Assembly: GCF_905220365.1 (NCBI RefSeq) | Contig: NC_061126.1 | Coordinates: 6,076,001 to 6,140,000, forward strand | Origin: Vanessa cardui | Taxonomy: Eukaryota > Arthropoda > Insecta > Lepidoptera > Nymphalidae | DNA length: 64,000 nucleotides | Direction: 5' to 3' | Shown: piece after piece, positions 9,501-17,900 of the stretch | Layout of the letters: each line of letters starts with the position of its first letter | Numbering within the stretch: the first letter of the stretch is position 1 | Made by a program: the position numbers and the translations under genes | The notes under the pieces: generated by a model | Told to the model about the DNA's origin: nothing | The model's input: the letters and a program-made list of their open reading frames with translations, nothing else | Databases searched by the model: none

Positions 9501-10752
9501 GGGCAGTGGCTGAGACGCCGACGTCTTGATGGAGCCCTAAATCGCGTGCCGAGAGATTTTTATCAGCGCGTGTGGGCTGTTTTGGAAAAGGTATCTTTGC
9601 TTTGAAGTTTCTTCTTTCTATATTATAACTAGTATTAAAAAAACTAGCTTATCATCTTTCTTGGCGTTGAATTTTGCTTCATGCCAAATTTCATCAAATT
9701 CGGTTCAGCGGTTTGGTCGTGAAGAAGCGACAGACAAAAAGACAGATAGAGTTACTTTCACATTTATAATATTAATATATATAATCATAATGTGTACTTT
9801 CTTAAATGATAGTAAATTTACTTTTTAATAAGCCCATCTTTTTTATTTCAGTGTCAAGGTCTAGTTATACAAGGCAAGGTTCTGCAGCCAAACTTGACCC
9901 AGGAGATGACATCAGGCGAGTTAAAATTCGCTCTAGCAGTGGAGACCGTGCTGAATTCGATCCCGCAACCAGAGTACCGGCAGCTTGTCGTTGAAGCCCT
10001 CATGGTCCTGACACTGGTCGTCGAGTACAAAGCGGTCAACAACCTCGGCGCGACTATAACTGTCGAACATTTAGTGCACAAAGCTAATCAAATATTTTTA
10101 GAGGATCAGGTATGTCTCGGAAACTCCGATTGATTGGTATAGTTCGACACAACTTAGATGTAGCATTGTTAAAATTCATAAAATTGATCACATGCGTATT
10201 AAGTTCGTTATCCCAAATTATCAATATTTATTTCTAATGCGAATAAGATCTTTACACAAACGTAATAACTTGTAATATCATATGACCTAATATTTTCGTC
10301 AATTTGACACGTCGATTTACACGCACTCGCTTTCACGGGTCGAAATGACGCGAGAATCTAAAGCGAAGAATGGCGCGATAGCTATTTCTATTGGTTGAAT
10401 AAATAGACAGAAATCGTTTTTTTTTTTAATTTGCCGACGCTACATCTAAGTTGTGTCGTACAATACGTTAATATTGTAAGATAATTTAACGGTGATGTGG
10501 TCGCAGACGCGCTGCTCCGGCGACGCGACGCTGTGCTGCGCCAAGGGCGGCGCGGGCGCGGGCACGGGCGCGGGCGCGGGCGCGGGGGCGGGCGCGCTGG
10601 TGTGCGGCGGCGCGGCGGGCGTGTGCCAGCTGCTGTACGACAGCGCGCCCAGCGGCCGCTTCGGCACCATGACGTACCTGGCGCGCGCCGTGGCCGCGCT
10701 GCTGGCCGAGCGCCTGCCCGCGCACGAGCCCGTCGAGTGCGCCATCACATGA
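393..10752 (+). CDS. PHKA: Phosphorylase b kinase regulatory subunit alpha, 3' part (5' end outside window)
   Basis: Regulatory alpha subunit of the alpha-beta-gamma-delta phosphorylase kinase holoenzyme, which activates glycogen phosphorylase in the cytosol. Exons read from the sequence: 393-540 or 753-900 (alternatives), 1292-1456, 2494-2661, 3345-3471, 3914-3999, 4392-4565, 5539-5795, [7092-7130 optional], 7282-7410, 7978-8116, [8420-8461 optional], 9181-9285, 9475-9590, 9852-10109, 10507-10752. All junctions are AG/GT and phases agree; without the optional exons about 705 codons lie in the window. Family blocks are clear: DLLVRQKQITVGMPP, VYLAMFIRTEPQLF, LRLRVGLIIQVMATELSR, NLLHHILSGKEF, GQWLRRRRLDGALNRVP, YDSAPSGRFGTMTYL. 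The protein ends CAIT, a CaaX-type prenylation signal like that of known alpha subunits, which favours alpha over beta. Vertebrate alpha subunits are about 1,220-1,240 residues, so roughly 500 residues, including the glucoamylase-like domain, lie upstream. Confidence 0.93.
753..900 (+). CDS. PHKA: PHKA mutually exclusive exon, variant B
   Basis: A 148-nt exon after TTTATAG (AG at 751-752), with donor GTAAAC at 901. It starts in phase 0, ends in phase 1 and encodes 49 residues, including RDPALLASTFTANVAFLGMS and WKQMLGRPTITLL. It aligns without gaps to the product of 393-540, with 15 of 49 residues identical. The intron between the two is only 212 nt. Joining 540 to 753 reads GAA TTT TGA, a stop, so both cannot be used together in a full-length message. 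Confidence 0.85.
1626..1980. mobile_element. MITE, family 1 copy A (PHKA intron)
   Basis: Inverted ends: CAACTTAGATGTAGCATC near 1630 and its complement GATGCTACATTTAATTTGTG near 1951-1970. The interior shares long blocks with the copies at 4803 and 10139 (for example the GACGAATAGCGTC region). No coding capacity. A non-autonomous DNA transposon. Confidence 0.8.
2079..2102. repeat. (TA)n microsatellite
   Basis: About twelve TA units directly before the high-copy repeat at 2114. Confidence 0.9.
2114..2391 (-). mobile_element. High-copy interspersed repeat, family 2 (inverted copy)
   Basis: Contains GGCGGACGAGCATATGGGCC and, reversed, GGTAGGTACCACCCA, the two ends of a roughly 280-bp repeat found again on the plus strand at 57565-57830. 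Shorter or decayed copies lie at 6421, 6812 and 48414. It has no long open frame. The family recurs in butterfly genomes; the class (SINE or LINE end) is not clear from sequence. Confidence 0.8.
2662..2800 (+). repeat. Tandem duplication of an intron start including the 5' splice site
   Basis: The block GTGAGTG...GCCCTGACGAATCTAAGACTTG followed by TGCCCCTT and CGATTTCGTTTT occurs twice in tandem with a period of about 65-69 bp (copies begin at 2662 and 2727). Each copy starts with a consensus donor GTGAGT. Confidence 0.9.
2840..3139. mobile_element. hAT-type MITE with 8-bp target duplication
   Basis: An exactly 300-bp element starting CAGGGCCGTATTTAGGGG and ending so that its complement reads CAGAGTCGGATTTAAAGG, i.e. 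imperfect terminal inverted repeats. It is flanked by CCTCGTTA at 2832-2839 and 3140-3147. An 8-bp target site duplication is diagnostic of the hAT superfamily. There is no transposase, so it is non-autonomous. Confidence 0.85.
3519..3782 (+). mobile_element. tRNA-derived SINE, Metulj-like, copy 1
   Basis: Head GAGATGGCCCAGTGGTTAGA gives a tRNA-like A box, and GGTCCAAACCC is a decayed B box. The body has TGCTTAATTTGTGTTTATAA and the 3' part has GGAGGCCTTATCTCAGCAGT. It lies in the PHKA intron after the exon ending at 3471. Confidence 0.85.
4803..5136. mobile_element. MITE, family 1 copy B (PHKA intron)
   Basis: Starts GTACGACACAACTTAGATGT and ends with its imperfect complement (GATGCTACATCTAATTTTTA then TCGTACTA). 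The interior is closely similar to copies A and C. Confidence 0.85.
5226..5500 (+). mobile_element. tRNA-derived SINE, Metulj-like, copy 2
   Basis: A box AGCCCAGCGGTTAGGA and B box GGTTCAAACCC are intact; the body diverges at its 3' end. It stops about 38 nt before the PHKA acceptor at 5537-5538. Confidence 0.85.
6335..6725 (+). mobile_element. Interspersed LINE/SINE-tail repeat with a nested insertion
   Basis: The two flanks (CTAGATGTGCTCCGCGACTT to GTTACTCCATGACTAG, then ATCAGCTATCTGCCAGTGAA to CAGACTGACAAAAATTG) belong to one repeat type common in Lepidoptera. The stretch 6421-6585 between them is a piece of the family 2 repeat, so it was inserted later. Confidence 0.65.
6421..6585 (+). 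mobile_element. High-copy repeat, family 2, 3' half
   Basis: Carries GGCACAAGGGACATAACGTC, AAGGTTGGTGGCGCATTGAC and CATATGCTCGTCCGCC, matching the 3' half of the copy at 57565-57830. Nested in an older repeat. Confidence 0.8.
6812..7020 (+). mobile_element. High-copy repeat, family 2, decayed 5' part
   Basis: Has GCCTGCCTGGGTAGGTACCA, GAGTGAGCCAGTGTAACTAC and AAGGGACATAACATC in the family order, but the 3' half is degraded. Together with 6335-6725 it fills much of the long PHKA intron 5796-7091. Confidence 0.7.
7092..7130 (+). CDS. PHKA: PHKA candidate 39-nt cassette exon
   Basis: Thirteen codons (SLRREKHGNDDKK) between an acceptor ending TTGCATGCAG and the donor GTAATT. Phase 0 on both sides, so it can be included or skipped without shifting the frame. 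Skipping it joins LIHV directly to AYGDDESTAMLTQEL, which is the arrangement expected from family members; inclusion adds a charged basic/acidic insert at that point. Transcript evidence would settle whether it is used. Confidence 0.55.
7669..7950 (+). mobile_element. tRNA-derived SINE, Metulj-like, copy 3
   Basis: Near full length: A box GCCCAGTGGTTAGAA, B box GGTTCAAACCC, body, and the 3' GAGGAGACCTTAGCCCAGCG then TGGGAAATTTACAGGCTG. It ends about 27 nt before the splice acceptor at 7976-7977. Confidence 0.88.
8420..8484 (+). CDS. PHKA: PHKA candidate 42-nt cassette exon or alternative terminal exon
   Basis: A strong acceptor (polypyrimidine run then ACAG at 8416-8419) opens an exon in the phase left by the exon ending at 8116. 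Using the donor GTAAAG at 8462 gives a 42-nt, frame-preserving exon (8420-8461; ANNSLIDIKDKFAK). Reading through instead gives an in-frame TAG at 8482-8484, and an AATAAA lies at 8697-8702, so it could also end a short isoform lacking the C-terminal domain and the CaaX box. Family alignments suggest the default joins 8116 directly to 9181 (SGKEFAINS to VGRGNFSIVS). Confidence 0.5.
8485..9180 (+). other. PHKA intron, no further feature seen
   Basis: AT-rich sequence between the optional exon and the exon at 9181. Apart from the AATAAA at 8697-8702 noted with the optional exon, I see no coding or repeat structure in it. Confidence 0.6.
9655..9785 (+). mobile_element. Interspersed repeat, family 3 tail
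   Basis: Contains TTCATCAAATTCGGTTCAGC, GGTTTGGTCGTGAAGAAG and a TTATAATATTAATATATA end. The same 3' tail recurs at 48060-48265 and 62085-62255. It resembles the 3' end of RTE-like LINEs or dependent SINEs of Lepidoptera; class uncertain. Confidence 0.65.
10139..10466. mobile_element. MITE, family 1 copy C, filling PHKA intron 10110-10506
   Basis: Begins TTCGACACAACTTAGATGTA and ends CTACATCTAAGTTGTGTCGT, so the inverted ends are well preserved. It takes up about 328 of the 397 intron bases; only about 29 nt on the donor side and 40 nt on the acceptor side remain. Confidence 0.88.
10507..10752 (+). CDS. PHKA: PHKA last coding exon with Gly/Ala repeat and CaaX end
   Basis: Phase-0 exon of 82 codons with TGA at 10750-10752. 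A Gly-Ala run (about 20 residues, encoded by GGCGCG repeats at 10548-10600) sits between LCCAK and the conserved YDSAPSGRFGTMTYLARAVA block. The last four residues, CAIT, fit a CaaX box; the alpha subunit of mammalian phosphorylase kinase is known to be farnesylated at an equivalent C-terminal cysteine. The exon is extremely GC-rich compared with surrounding intron DNA. Confidence 0.88.
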   Translation, partial: TRCSGDATLCCAKGGAGAGTGAGAGAGAGALVCGGAAGVCQLLYDSAPSGRFGTMTYLARAVAALLAERLPAHEPVECAIT

Positions 10753-10915
10753 TGCGCCATGACAGGTACCGGTCGGGCGACAGTTGTAAAGATATAGAAT
10801 ACTGTACGTATTGCATAATATGGCAAATCCTATTGAATACGTAAATAGTAGATTTTTTATATACTACACTATTCTAATTGAAATGGAAGTGATAGATATT
10901 AAATTTTTATTCCAA

Positions 10916-10921
10916 AATAAA
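10916..10921 (+). terminator. Candidate polyadenylation signal for PHKA
   Basis: AATAAA 164 nt after the PHKA stop codon. A GACAG/GTACCG donor at 10767 and an acceptor at 11404-11405 (TTTTCACAG) also allow a 3'UTR intron, in which case the message would end farther downstream. Confidence 0.5.
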
Positions 10922-12640
10922 GTGATAGCGGACTTTATATTTGTACTCAAGCGTGTGCACTAACACGGGTGTGCTCTATTTCTTCAACCTCACGATTGAC
11001 GGCAACTCCAACACGAACGAAAAGTGTTCGGACGTAAAAACAACGGTATAACTTGATTATCTAGGCACGAGCGTAAACACTGCCACCTGACAGACTCTTC
11101 TATGACAGAAAACCTGATAACTTTTTTTTGATACAACCCGGGATTTGAACCCAGGACATCGGGATATGCAGCCGTACGGACTCACTTAAATCAATGAGGC
11201 AGATCAAAATATTACAAAGGTCAAAATTTTTAAACCGTCATCCTGATTGTTATTAGCTCAGCAACTTTACATAGTAAACAACTACTAAATATTGTTCTGA
11301 TGACGCATTTACACGTGTAGAAGATTATACGTCAAGCCAAGTGTCATAGCTATTTGTTATGCAGCTACATATTTATTTATAAACAATCTATTTTCATTTT
11401 CACAGAACAATCAACAACACATCTGCGAAATTTCACTATTACAAGTTGCATGGGGCGTGCACCGGACAACACAACTAACGCGTCACATGTTCATGGAGAC
11501 CACATTTATAATAGAAGATTTTAGTTAAATATATTATGTACTTTTAATTGAAATGGTCACCGTTATTTTGAGGCAGTCTATTATCAAATATTTATTGAAA
11601 CAAATATTAATCAATTTATTATCCATCATACAATAAATATATTATAAAATAACACACTACATACAATTAGTGTTTTATAATCTGTACTCAATAGGACTAT
11701 AAAATATACTCTACTATATGAGGACTGGTGACGTTTAAAAGTATCCATGTCTAAAACTGTCACCCCCACGACTACAACAAACTCAATATTTGCTGAGAAA
11801 CTTATATTTTATTGAAGATTCTTATCTTGACTTATTTATAATAAAGGTTCATATACATTGTGATAAAAAAATATATATTTTTGTGACTAGAAAGGTAAAG
11901 AATTAAAGTAATATTACTAAATAAAAAAAACAATATTTCAGTTTATGATTCATAGTAATTATAAAAATATATAATAATCTTATACTAAGTAAACTGTCCT
12001 AATTAAGTACATATATGTTAAAAGGATCAAAACTAACCTGGCTACCAAATTGATGCCTCATTTTAAATTACTGTGAGGAATTTTTATTTTGCGTATGATT
12101 TTTTTCAGTATTGGCTTTTATATTTAAATCAAATATGTTTTAAATGTTTTAAAATTTTATTTTCTTATTAATAAAATGAAAAGTTTGAATAAATTTTATT
12201 AAAATTAATAATAATTTGTATAGATATATTATTATAATTAGTATTGTTTATTTTAGTATTATTATTTGTGCATGACTATCATTTTGAAATAGATGAGAAT
12301 TTTAATACATCTTTGTGTTTTATTTTGTTTCATTAATAATCTATCTGGCTATCCAATAATTAATAAATCATGAACATAATATTTCACTAAAAATTTAATA
12401 ATAAGCAATGTATTAATATTTATTTAAAAACTGTTTGCTTTCTATTGATATAAGATTATTTCACTATACAAAATAATAATTGTATCTTATTGTTGTATAG
12501 CTGGCATTGGTATTAATTATTATTATTAACTAAAACAACACTGTTGCTAAAACACACATACATAGTATATAAAGCATGTATACTTAGTGTACTATGTATA
12601 CATAATTTTACTAACATCAATTTAATAAAATCAATTACAC
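10922..12640. other. PHKA 3' region / convergent intergenic stretch
   Basis: It holds a possible 3'UTR exon at 11406 and a SINE at 11090-11215. From about 11,540 the sequence is very AT-rich with many AATAAA/TTTATT words, and no open frame could be supported. PHKA and mRpL28 converge here. Confidence 0.6.
11090..11215 (-). mobile_element. tRNA-derived SINE, second type (inverted)
   Basis: On the minus strand it reads GATTTAAGTGAGTCCGTACG and then GTCCTGGGTTCAAATCCCGG (B box GGTTCAAATCC), ending in a run of A before GTTATCAGGTTTTCTGTC. This is typical of a lepidopteran tRNA-derived SINE. Confidence 0.7.
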
Positions 12641-12681
12641 ATTTAGAAAAATAAAAGAAAATTTGGGCAGTAGTCTATCTA

Positions 12682-12687
12682 TTTATT
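12682..12687 (-). terminator. Candidate polyadenylation signal for mRpL28
   Basis: TTTATT on the plus strand, AATAAA on the minus strand, about 65 nt after the mRpL28 stop. Confidence 0.6.
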
Positions 12688-12751
12688 TTCAAAGATACAT
12701 TCTTTTCTATAACACAACAATTTAATATTATATAACATTCTACATAATTCA

Positions 12752-14223
12752 CTAAGCTTCATCTTTCTTACCAAATGGATTCATTTTTGACAGCCAAGAT
12801 GTTGTAGTCCTGAAATAACAAACATTTTAAATCAATATTTTTAGCTTCAGAGTAATATTAACTAAAATTATAAAGGTAAATGTGAGTTTATTTGTATGTT
12901 TGTTACACTTCCACAATTTACCTATTCAATTATCACTAAATTTACATATAAAGCGAGGTGTAATAAAGAAATATACCACCTGCCGCTGAGAGGGCTGGAA
13001 GCTAGTACAGGATAAATCACAAAGCAGAAGTACTCACGATATGTCATCAGCTGGACTATTATCACTCTCTTTATTAGCGGCTCTCAATTTTTCAACCAAA
13101 TTTTTTCTGTAAACACTCTTTAATGGTACCGGTTTGTTAGCAGCTTCCTTCATTTTGGCAACTTTGCTAAGAGCTTCATACCAAGTTAACCCATACCATT
13201 CAATTTCTTCAGGTGTGTACTAAAATATTAGATTATTTTTATTTAAAATAGTCAATAAAATGACAACAATATATAAAGGATCCAGGTGTTTATTGGCACT
13301 TACAGATGACAAATAGGTCTTATATTCATTGTAAATCTCTTTTTGTTTTGCTGGGTCATGTTCGTATCGTGGGCAACCATTCATCAGTTCAATAAGTATT
13401 TGTTTCTTCAACTTTAAGGCTAGCATGGACACCAAATCACAGGCTGGTGTTTTAAGCAAGTAATGATCAAATCCATAATGGTCATTAATTAGTTTAATTG
13501 TCCTATCAGTTACAGTTACTGATAAATTTGTATTTAATATTTCTGATTTGACAACAGTTCTCTTGAGAACGGGCACCCAATAATGTGGTACCCTACGACG
13601 ACGGGGATCGCGTTTTTGGAAACCTAAAGAAGAACAAATTGTTTGTGTTATTAAATAAAAATTAAAACAAACAACAATGTTAAATACACATAATAATTTT
13701 ATAGATAAATTTAAATTTATATGAATTGAAGATATATGCGTTTTGTTATCAACACATTCATCATTAAAATTGATTTAATTTATAATATAATAACCTTTAA
13801 CTACAGCCTCCCCACCCCAAATACCCTCATGAATTTCAGAAGGGTACTTCAAAGGTATGGGGATATTTTGTATGGGCAATGTCTCTCCCGTTAACTCATC
13901 ACGTTTCCATTTACTCTCTTGAGGGACATAATGAACTGCAGCAGGTTTTAATATTTTCCATTCTCGCCAGAACTTCTTATAGGCAGGTGGAAGGTCAGTG
14001 CCTATGCCAATTTCAAATCTGGTCTTTTTCTTGAACGTTTTAGACAACTGGCGAGCGGTTGCCTAAAATGAAAAATAAAAAAACAAAAATAATGTTGTCT
14101 TTTTTAACTTTACATCCGATAAGGTGAACATTATGTTCAACAGTGACAATAAATTGTCATGATGCAATAATATTGTATGTTTTTATTTTGTATTGAAAAT
14201 ACCTGGATACGAGATGAAGCCAT
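12752..14223 (-). CDS. mRpL28: Large ribosomal subunit protein bL28m (mitochondrial ribosomal protein L28)
   Basis: A structural protein of the mitochondrial large ribosomal subunit. Minus-strand exons: 14203-14223 (MASSRIQ), 13795-14062, 13304-13623, 13038-13219, 12752-12809; these total 849 nt, 282 residues plus TAG. All introns are GT-AG with matching phases. Recognisable stretches are YKKFWREWKILKPAAVHYVP, IPIPLKYPSEIHEGIWGGEA, GFQKRDPRRRRVPHYWVPVL, LINDHYGFDHYLLKTP and YTPEEIEWYGLTWYEALSK, in the order seen in metazoan mRpL28. The length fits the family (human about 256, fly about 300). The start is the only ATG in the first exon, giving a short basic N-terminus suited to mitochondrial import. 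It is divergent from the golgin gene at 14921 and convergent with PHKA. Confidence 0.92.
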
Positions 14224-14920
14224 CTAATTAATTTACTTATAGCAACATAAACGGGAATATTTATAAATGAATAAAATCTTTGGCGTATTTTATTTTATAC
14301 TTTAATACTGTCAAATATAAAAGTATTGACAATTAAAGGTTACTAGTGAAGTCACTTTCTGTCTTCTGATATCATAATGAATCGGTTCGTATCGATTAAT
14401 TTTAAAGATTTTATCTTTTAAACCTGCTTATTTCTAATTATTGTTTATTTATTCAAGACATTTCAAATAAGTAAAGTAATGCTTAGCAATTTATACTCTT
14501 ATTCCTCCTATAATCATGAAAATTTAATAGATTACCTATACAGTATATGTACACATTACTAAGTCATATTGCATAAATAAATTTTGGAAATGTTATATAT
14601 TTCATAAATAATTCGTACTTAATTTTATTTCTATAATTATTTCTTGTCTCAAAAAACCGCAAAAAAAATTAATAACATTTCAATATAATTTACTCTGTGT
14701 TATTTCTAATCTGTGCTGACGTGGTTCAAATAATGAAATTCTGTACATGAAAAATGGCAAGCAATAACAAGTGCCAAGTGGTGGCAAATTATTAAGTATT
14801 TATTTGGTAATTTGCTTTGTGTTGTATTTTCTCGATTTAATCCAGTTGTGATATTGTTCTTTATTACTGAGTCATTGCATTTGTATTCATCGTTTTAATG
14901 TTGGCAAAAGAAAACATACA
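14224..14920. promoter_or_regulatory. Divergent promoter region between mRpL28 and the lava lamp-like gene
   Basis: Only 697 bp separates the two start codons, so both promoters and both 5'UTRs must lie here. It contains GCTGACGTGG at 14715-14724, 197 bp before the lva ATG. No TATA box could be assigned with confidence. A short upstream ATG at 14898 is out of frame with lva and overlaps its start. Confidence 0.7.
14715..14724. promoter_or_regulatory. CrebA/XBP1-type element
   Basis: GCTGACGTGG (complement CCACGTCAGC) matches the core bound by CREB3-family and XBP1 bZIP factors. In Drosophila, CrebA is known to drive secretory-pathway genes through this kind of site, which suits a Golgi protein gene. 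A single site by sequence match only. Confidence 0.4.
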
Positions 14921-17900
14921 ATGTCCGAAAGTACAAACATCAATAAAAATCCTGGGCAGGATAAAAAAATTGACGTCTCTGACTCTGATTTAGCAGCGCC
15001 AAGTGAAGTGTCCAGTATTGCAGGAAGTGTAACCCATAACAAGGTAAATAAGTAACATTATTATGATTTTATTTAAGTAACGTCGAAGTGAAGTAATACT
15101 TGGTTCAATTTGGTCCATATTGCTCCATATTAGTCAAGGTTCTTATCTAGATTTTTTAAGCAACTCCTATTTATAATTGATTATTATATCATAAATTGTA
15201 TTTATAAGTAAATCTAAATATTTAAAAAAAAAATTAAACAATTCTCTGAGCATTAATAACGTTATGTTCATTAATCATTATAATATTAGACATATTTCAT
15301 TTCTATGAAATAACTTAATTGTATGTCTATAATGAATATGTAATAATGATAATTATGACTATCATTACTATTATTGGAATTACAAAATTTAATTTATTAT
15401 AATCATATACAAAACTTATGAAAGGACTTCTATTGTTTCTTTCTATTTTTGTTTGCAGCATTCAATCTCTTCAGAGAGGCAGATTAAATTTGAAAGAGCT
15501 CAGAAATGCTTAGAAAATGCTGCCCTTGTATCTAAAAGGATTAAAGAACACCGCAAAGCTACTGCCGAACTCTTGGGTCGGCCATTCGGTGAGGAACTGC
15601 TCGCAGCTGTGCTGTCTTTTGTCACAATTACAAAAACCAATCAAATTCAATCACTGCTGATTAACACTATTTTAAGTATAAGTATAAACAGACACCAAAG
15701 TTATTTATGTTTCTTAAATGAACATCTCTCAAACAGTCTTATTGATGTAGATGAATAAATTCATGAGACTTAAAATGTAGAGAAAATATTTTGATTATTT
15801 ATAAGTTAATGTAATCTATTATTTTGTGTATTTCTAGAAGAAGATGTTGGAGATACAGCATCTGAAGCGGCAACCACCATAAGTGAAAAAACTAGCTATT
15901 CTGTTGCAACAGATACATCTACGGCAATGTCTGTGCAAGATGCACTAAACAGTGAGTAACAATGTTTATTTTTTTATTTTAACAGGTAATAACTTAATAA
16001 GCCCACATAGGACAGAGTAAGGATTAATATTGATTTTAAAAGAATAATAAAATAATTTTTATTCTATATACACAATAGTAAAAATATATTTTAGATATTT
16101 TATCGAAACCTTATTGTGATTCCCATTTTTATTTCAGTTCCTGGAATTAGTGAAAGTCTGGCTAATACTTTAAAACAAAAGGAAATATTAATGGAAAGAA
16201 TTAAACAGTATAAGGAAATAAGTAAAAGGCCAATGAAAAAAGTAGTCCCAACTACAAGAAGAGATTCAATAACTGATACATTAGATGTGAAAAAGGTGGG
16301 TTTACTTTTAAGTATGTTGACATATCCATGACATAACAACATATAATTTATGACCGTATTTTTATATTCTATGTTTAAAAGTACAATTAGATATTAGTAA
16401 GAATCAATAAATCAATTATTACAGAAAAACTTTATAAGTTTTCTACAACAAACTCATATGTATTAAGAGCTGATAACAGTACTTATGACTCACATTTACT
16501 ATTACATATAAATGATTTACCATTGTATTATCGTTAATGTTAATTTTATTCAGGACTCTAACACAACTGACATCACAAAACTTACAAATTTAATAAAAGA
16601 AAAAGATAACAGTCTAAGTATAATGCAAGTAAAAGTCAAAGCAATGGAAACAACAATTTTAGATTTGCAAGAAAAAATTACAGAGAAAGATCAAATAATA
16701 GAAGCAAAAAATAAAGCTACAACATTAATGTCAGATAGTTTGAGCAAAAAAGGTTGGTGAAAAATATATGAATGTAGATTCTTATTTGTGTTTTTATTTT
16801 GTACAAAATTATGATGTTTCATCAGTTATTACATTTGTGTGACATTCAATTGATTAACTTAGTTCTTACATCATTCAATACGAAACTGATAACATTCTTA
16901 ATAGAAATTGTGGCTCATCATTTCAAAATATTATAAATATTTTTCAGAAAAAGATACCACTGATTTACTAGAAGATACCAAACAGCAGATGATAAAAATG
17001 CAAAATAATTTTATAGCAATGGAAACTGAATGGAAGGAAGAAAAATTAAAATTAATAAATGAAATAGAAGAAAAAAATGATAAAATAAAAAATCTTGAGG
17101 AAGCGAATACAATATTGGAAAATTCAAGATTTGACATAAGTGTTGCTCATTCTAAATTAGCAGAAGAGTTAGACTCTAAAGTTAAAGAGATCAATGAATT
17201 ACAGGATAAAATTAAGCAGCTTGAAGACTTCCCTACAACTGAAGTCAAAGACCAAAAAGATCCTGAAGAAGAAAAGGGATCCCTTGAAATAAGTAATATG
17301 GAGGAATTAACAAAAAAAATTGAGTTGTTGGAACAGATTAATTGTGAGTTAAGACATGCAAATAAAGAGTTTGAAAGTCAACTTGCTTTAATAAATCAAG
17401 AAACAAAAACTAACATATCACCAAGTAAAAAAGGTAGTCCTCTTCCTGTGCGCAAAGGTGGCAGAAATGCTGCTTCAAAAATGAAGTCCCCTTGGAGTCA
17501 TTTGTCAGCTGAACCTGCACAACAAGAACAAGACAAAAAAGGTAAATCTGACAAACCGAAATTAGATATGATACTTCAATCTCTTAATAAAGATATTTTA
17601 CAAAAAGAATATTTAATATCTGAAAAAGATACTTTAATTTCGGAGCTTCAATCTGAAAATACTAAAAAAGAAGAAGTGATAAGAGAATTGCAATCATTAG
17701 TTGACAAACAAAAAGAAAAAGAAATGATTGATATTGGCATTTTTGTTGATTTACAACAAGCAATCAAAAAAGATGGTGATGGTGATACAGAAACAACGTC
17801 GACTGACGTAAAAGATTTAGAAAATAAATTAACAGAAGCCCAAAATCAAATAGCCACACTTAATGATGAAATTGACGTGGCAAATAAAAATATGATTAAA

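Noticed and set aside
10446..10844. Several overlapping open frames on both strands
   Set aside because: They are by-products of the GC-rich last PHKA exon; only the 10507-10752 frame continues the previous exon and shows family blocks.
11406..11527. Open stretch after a TTTTCACAG acceptor, readable as a 40-codon alternative end of PHKA
   Set aside because: The phase-0 reading has no family similarity I can see, and the exon at 10507 already gives the conserved end. It is better treated as a possible 3'UTR exon.
14301..14340. TAATACTGTCA followed by a partial complement, resembling a miR-8 seed and hairpin
   Set aside because: Only a short imperfect stem in a promoter region; the mature miR-8 sequence does not continue.
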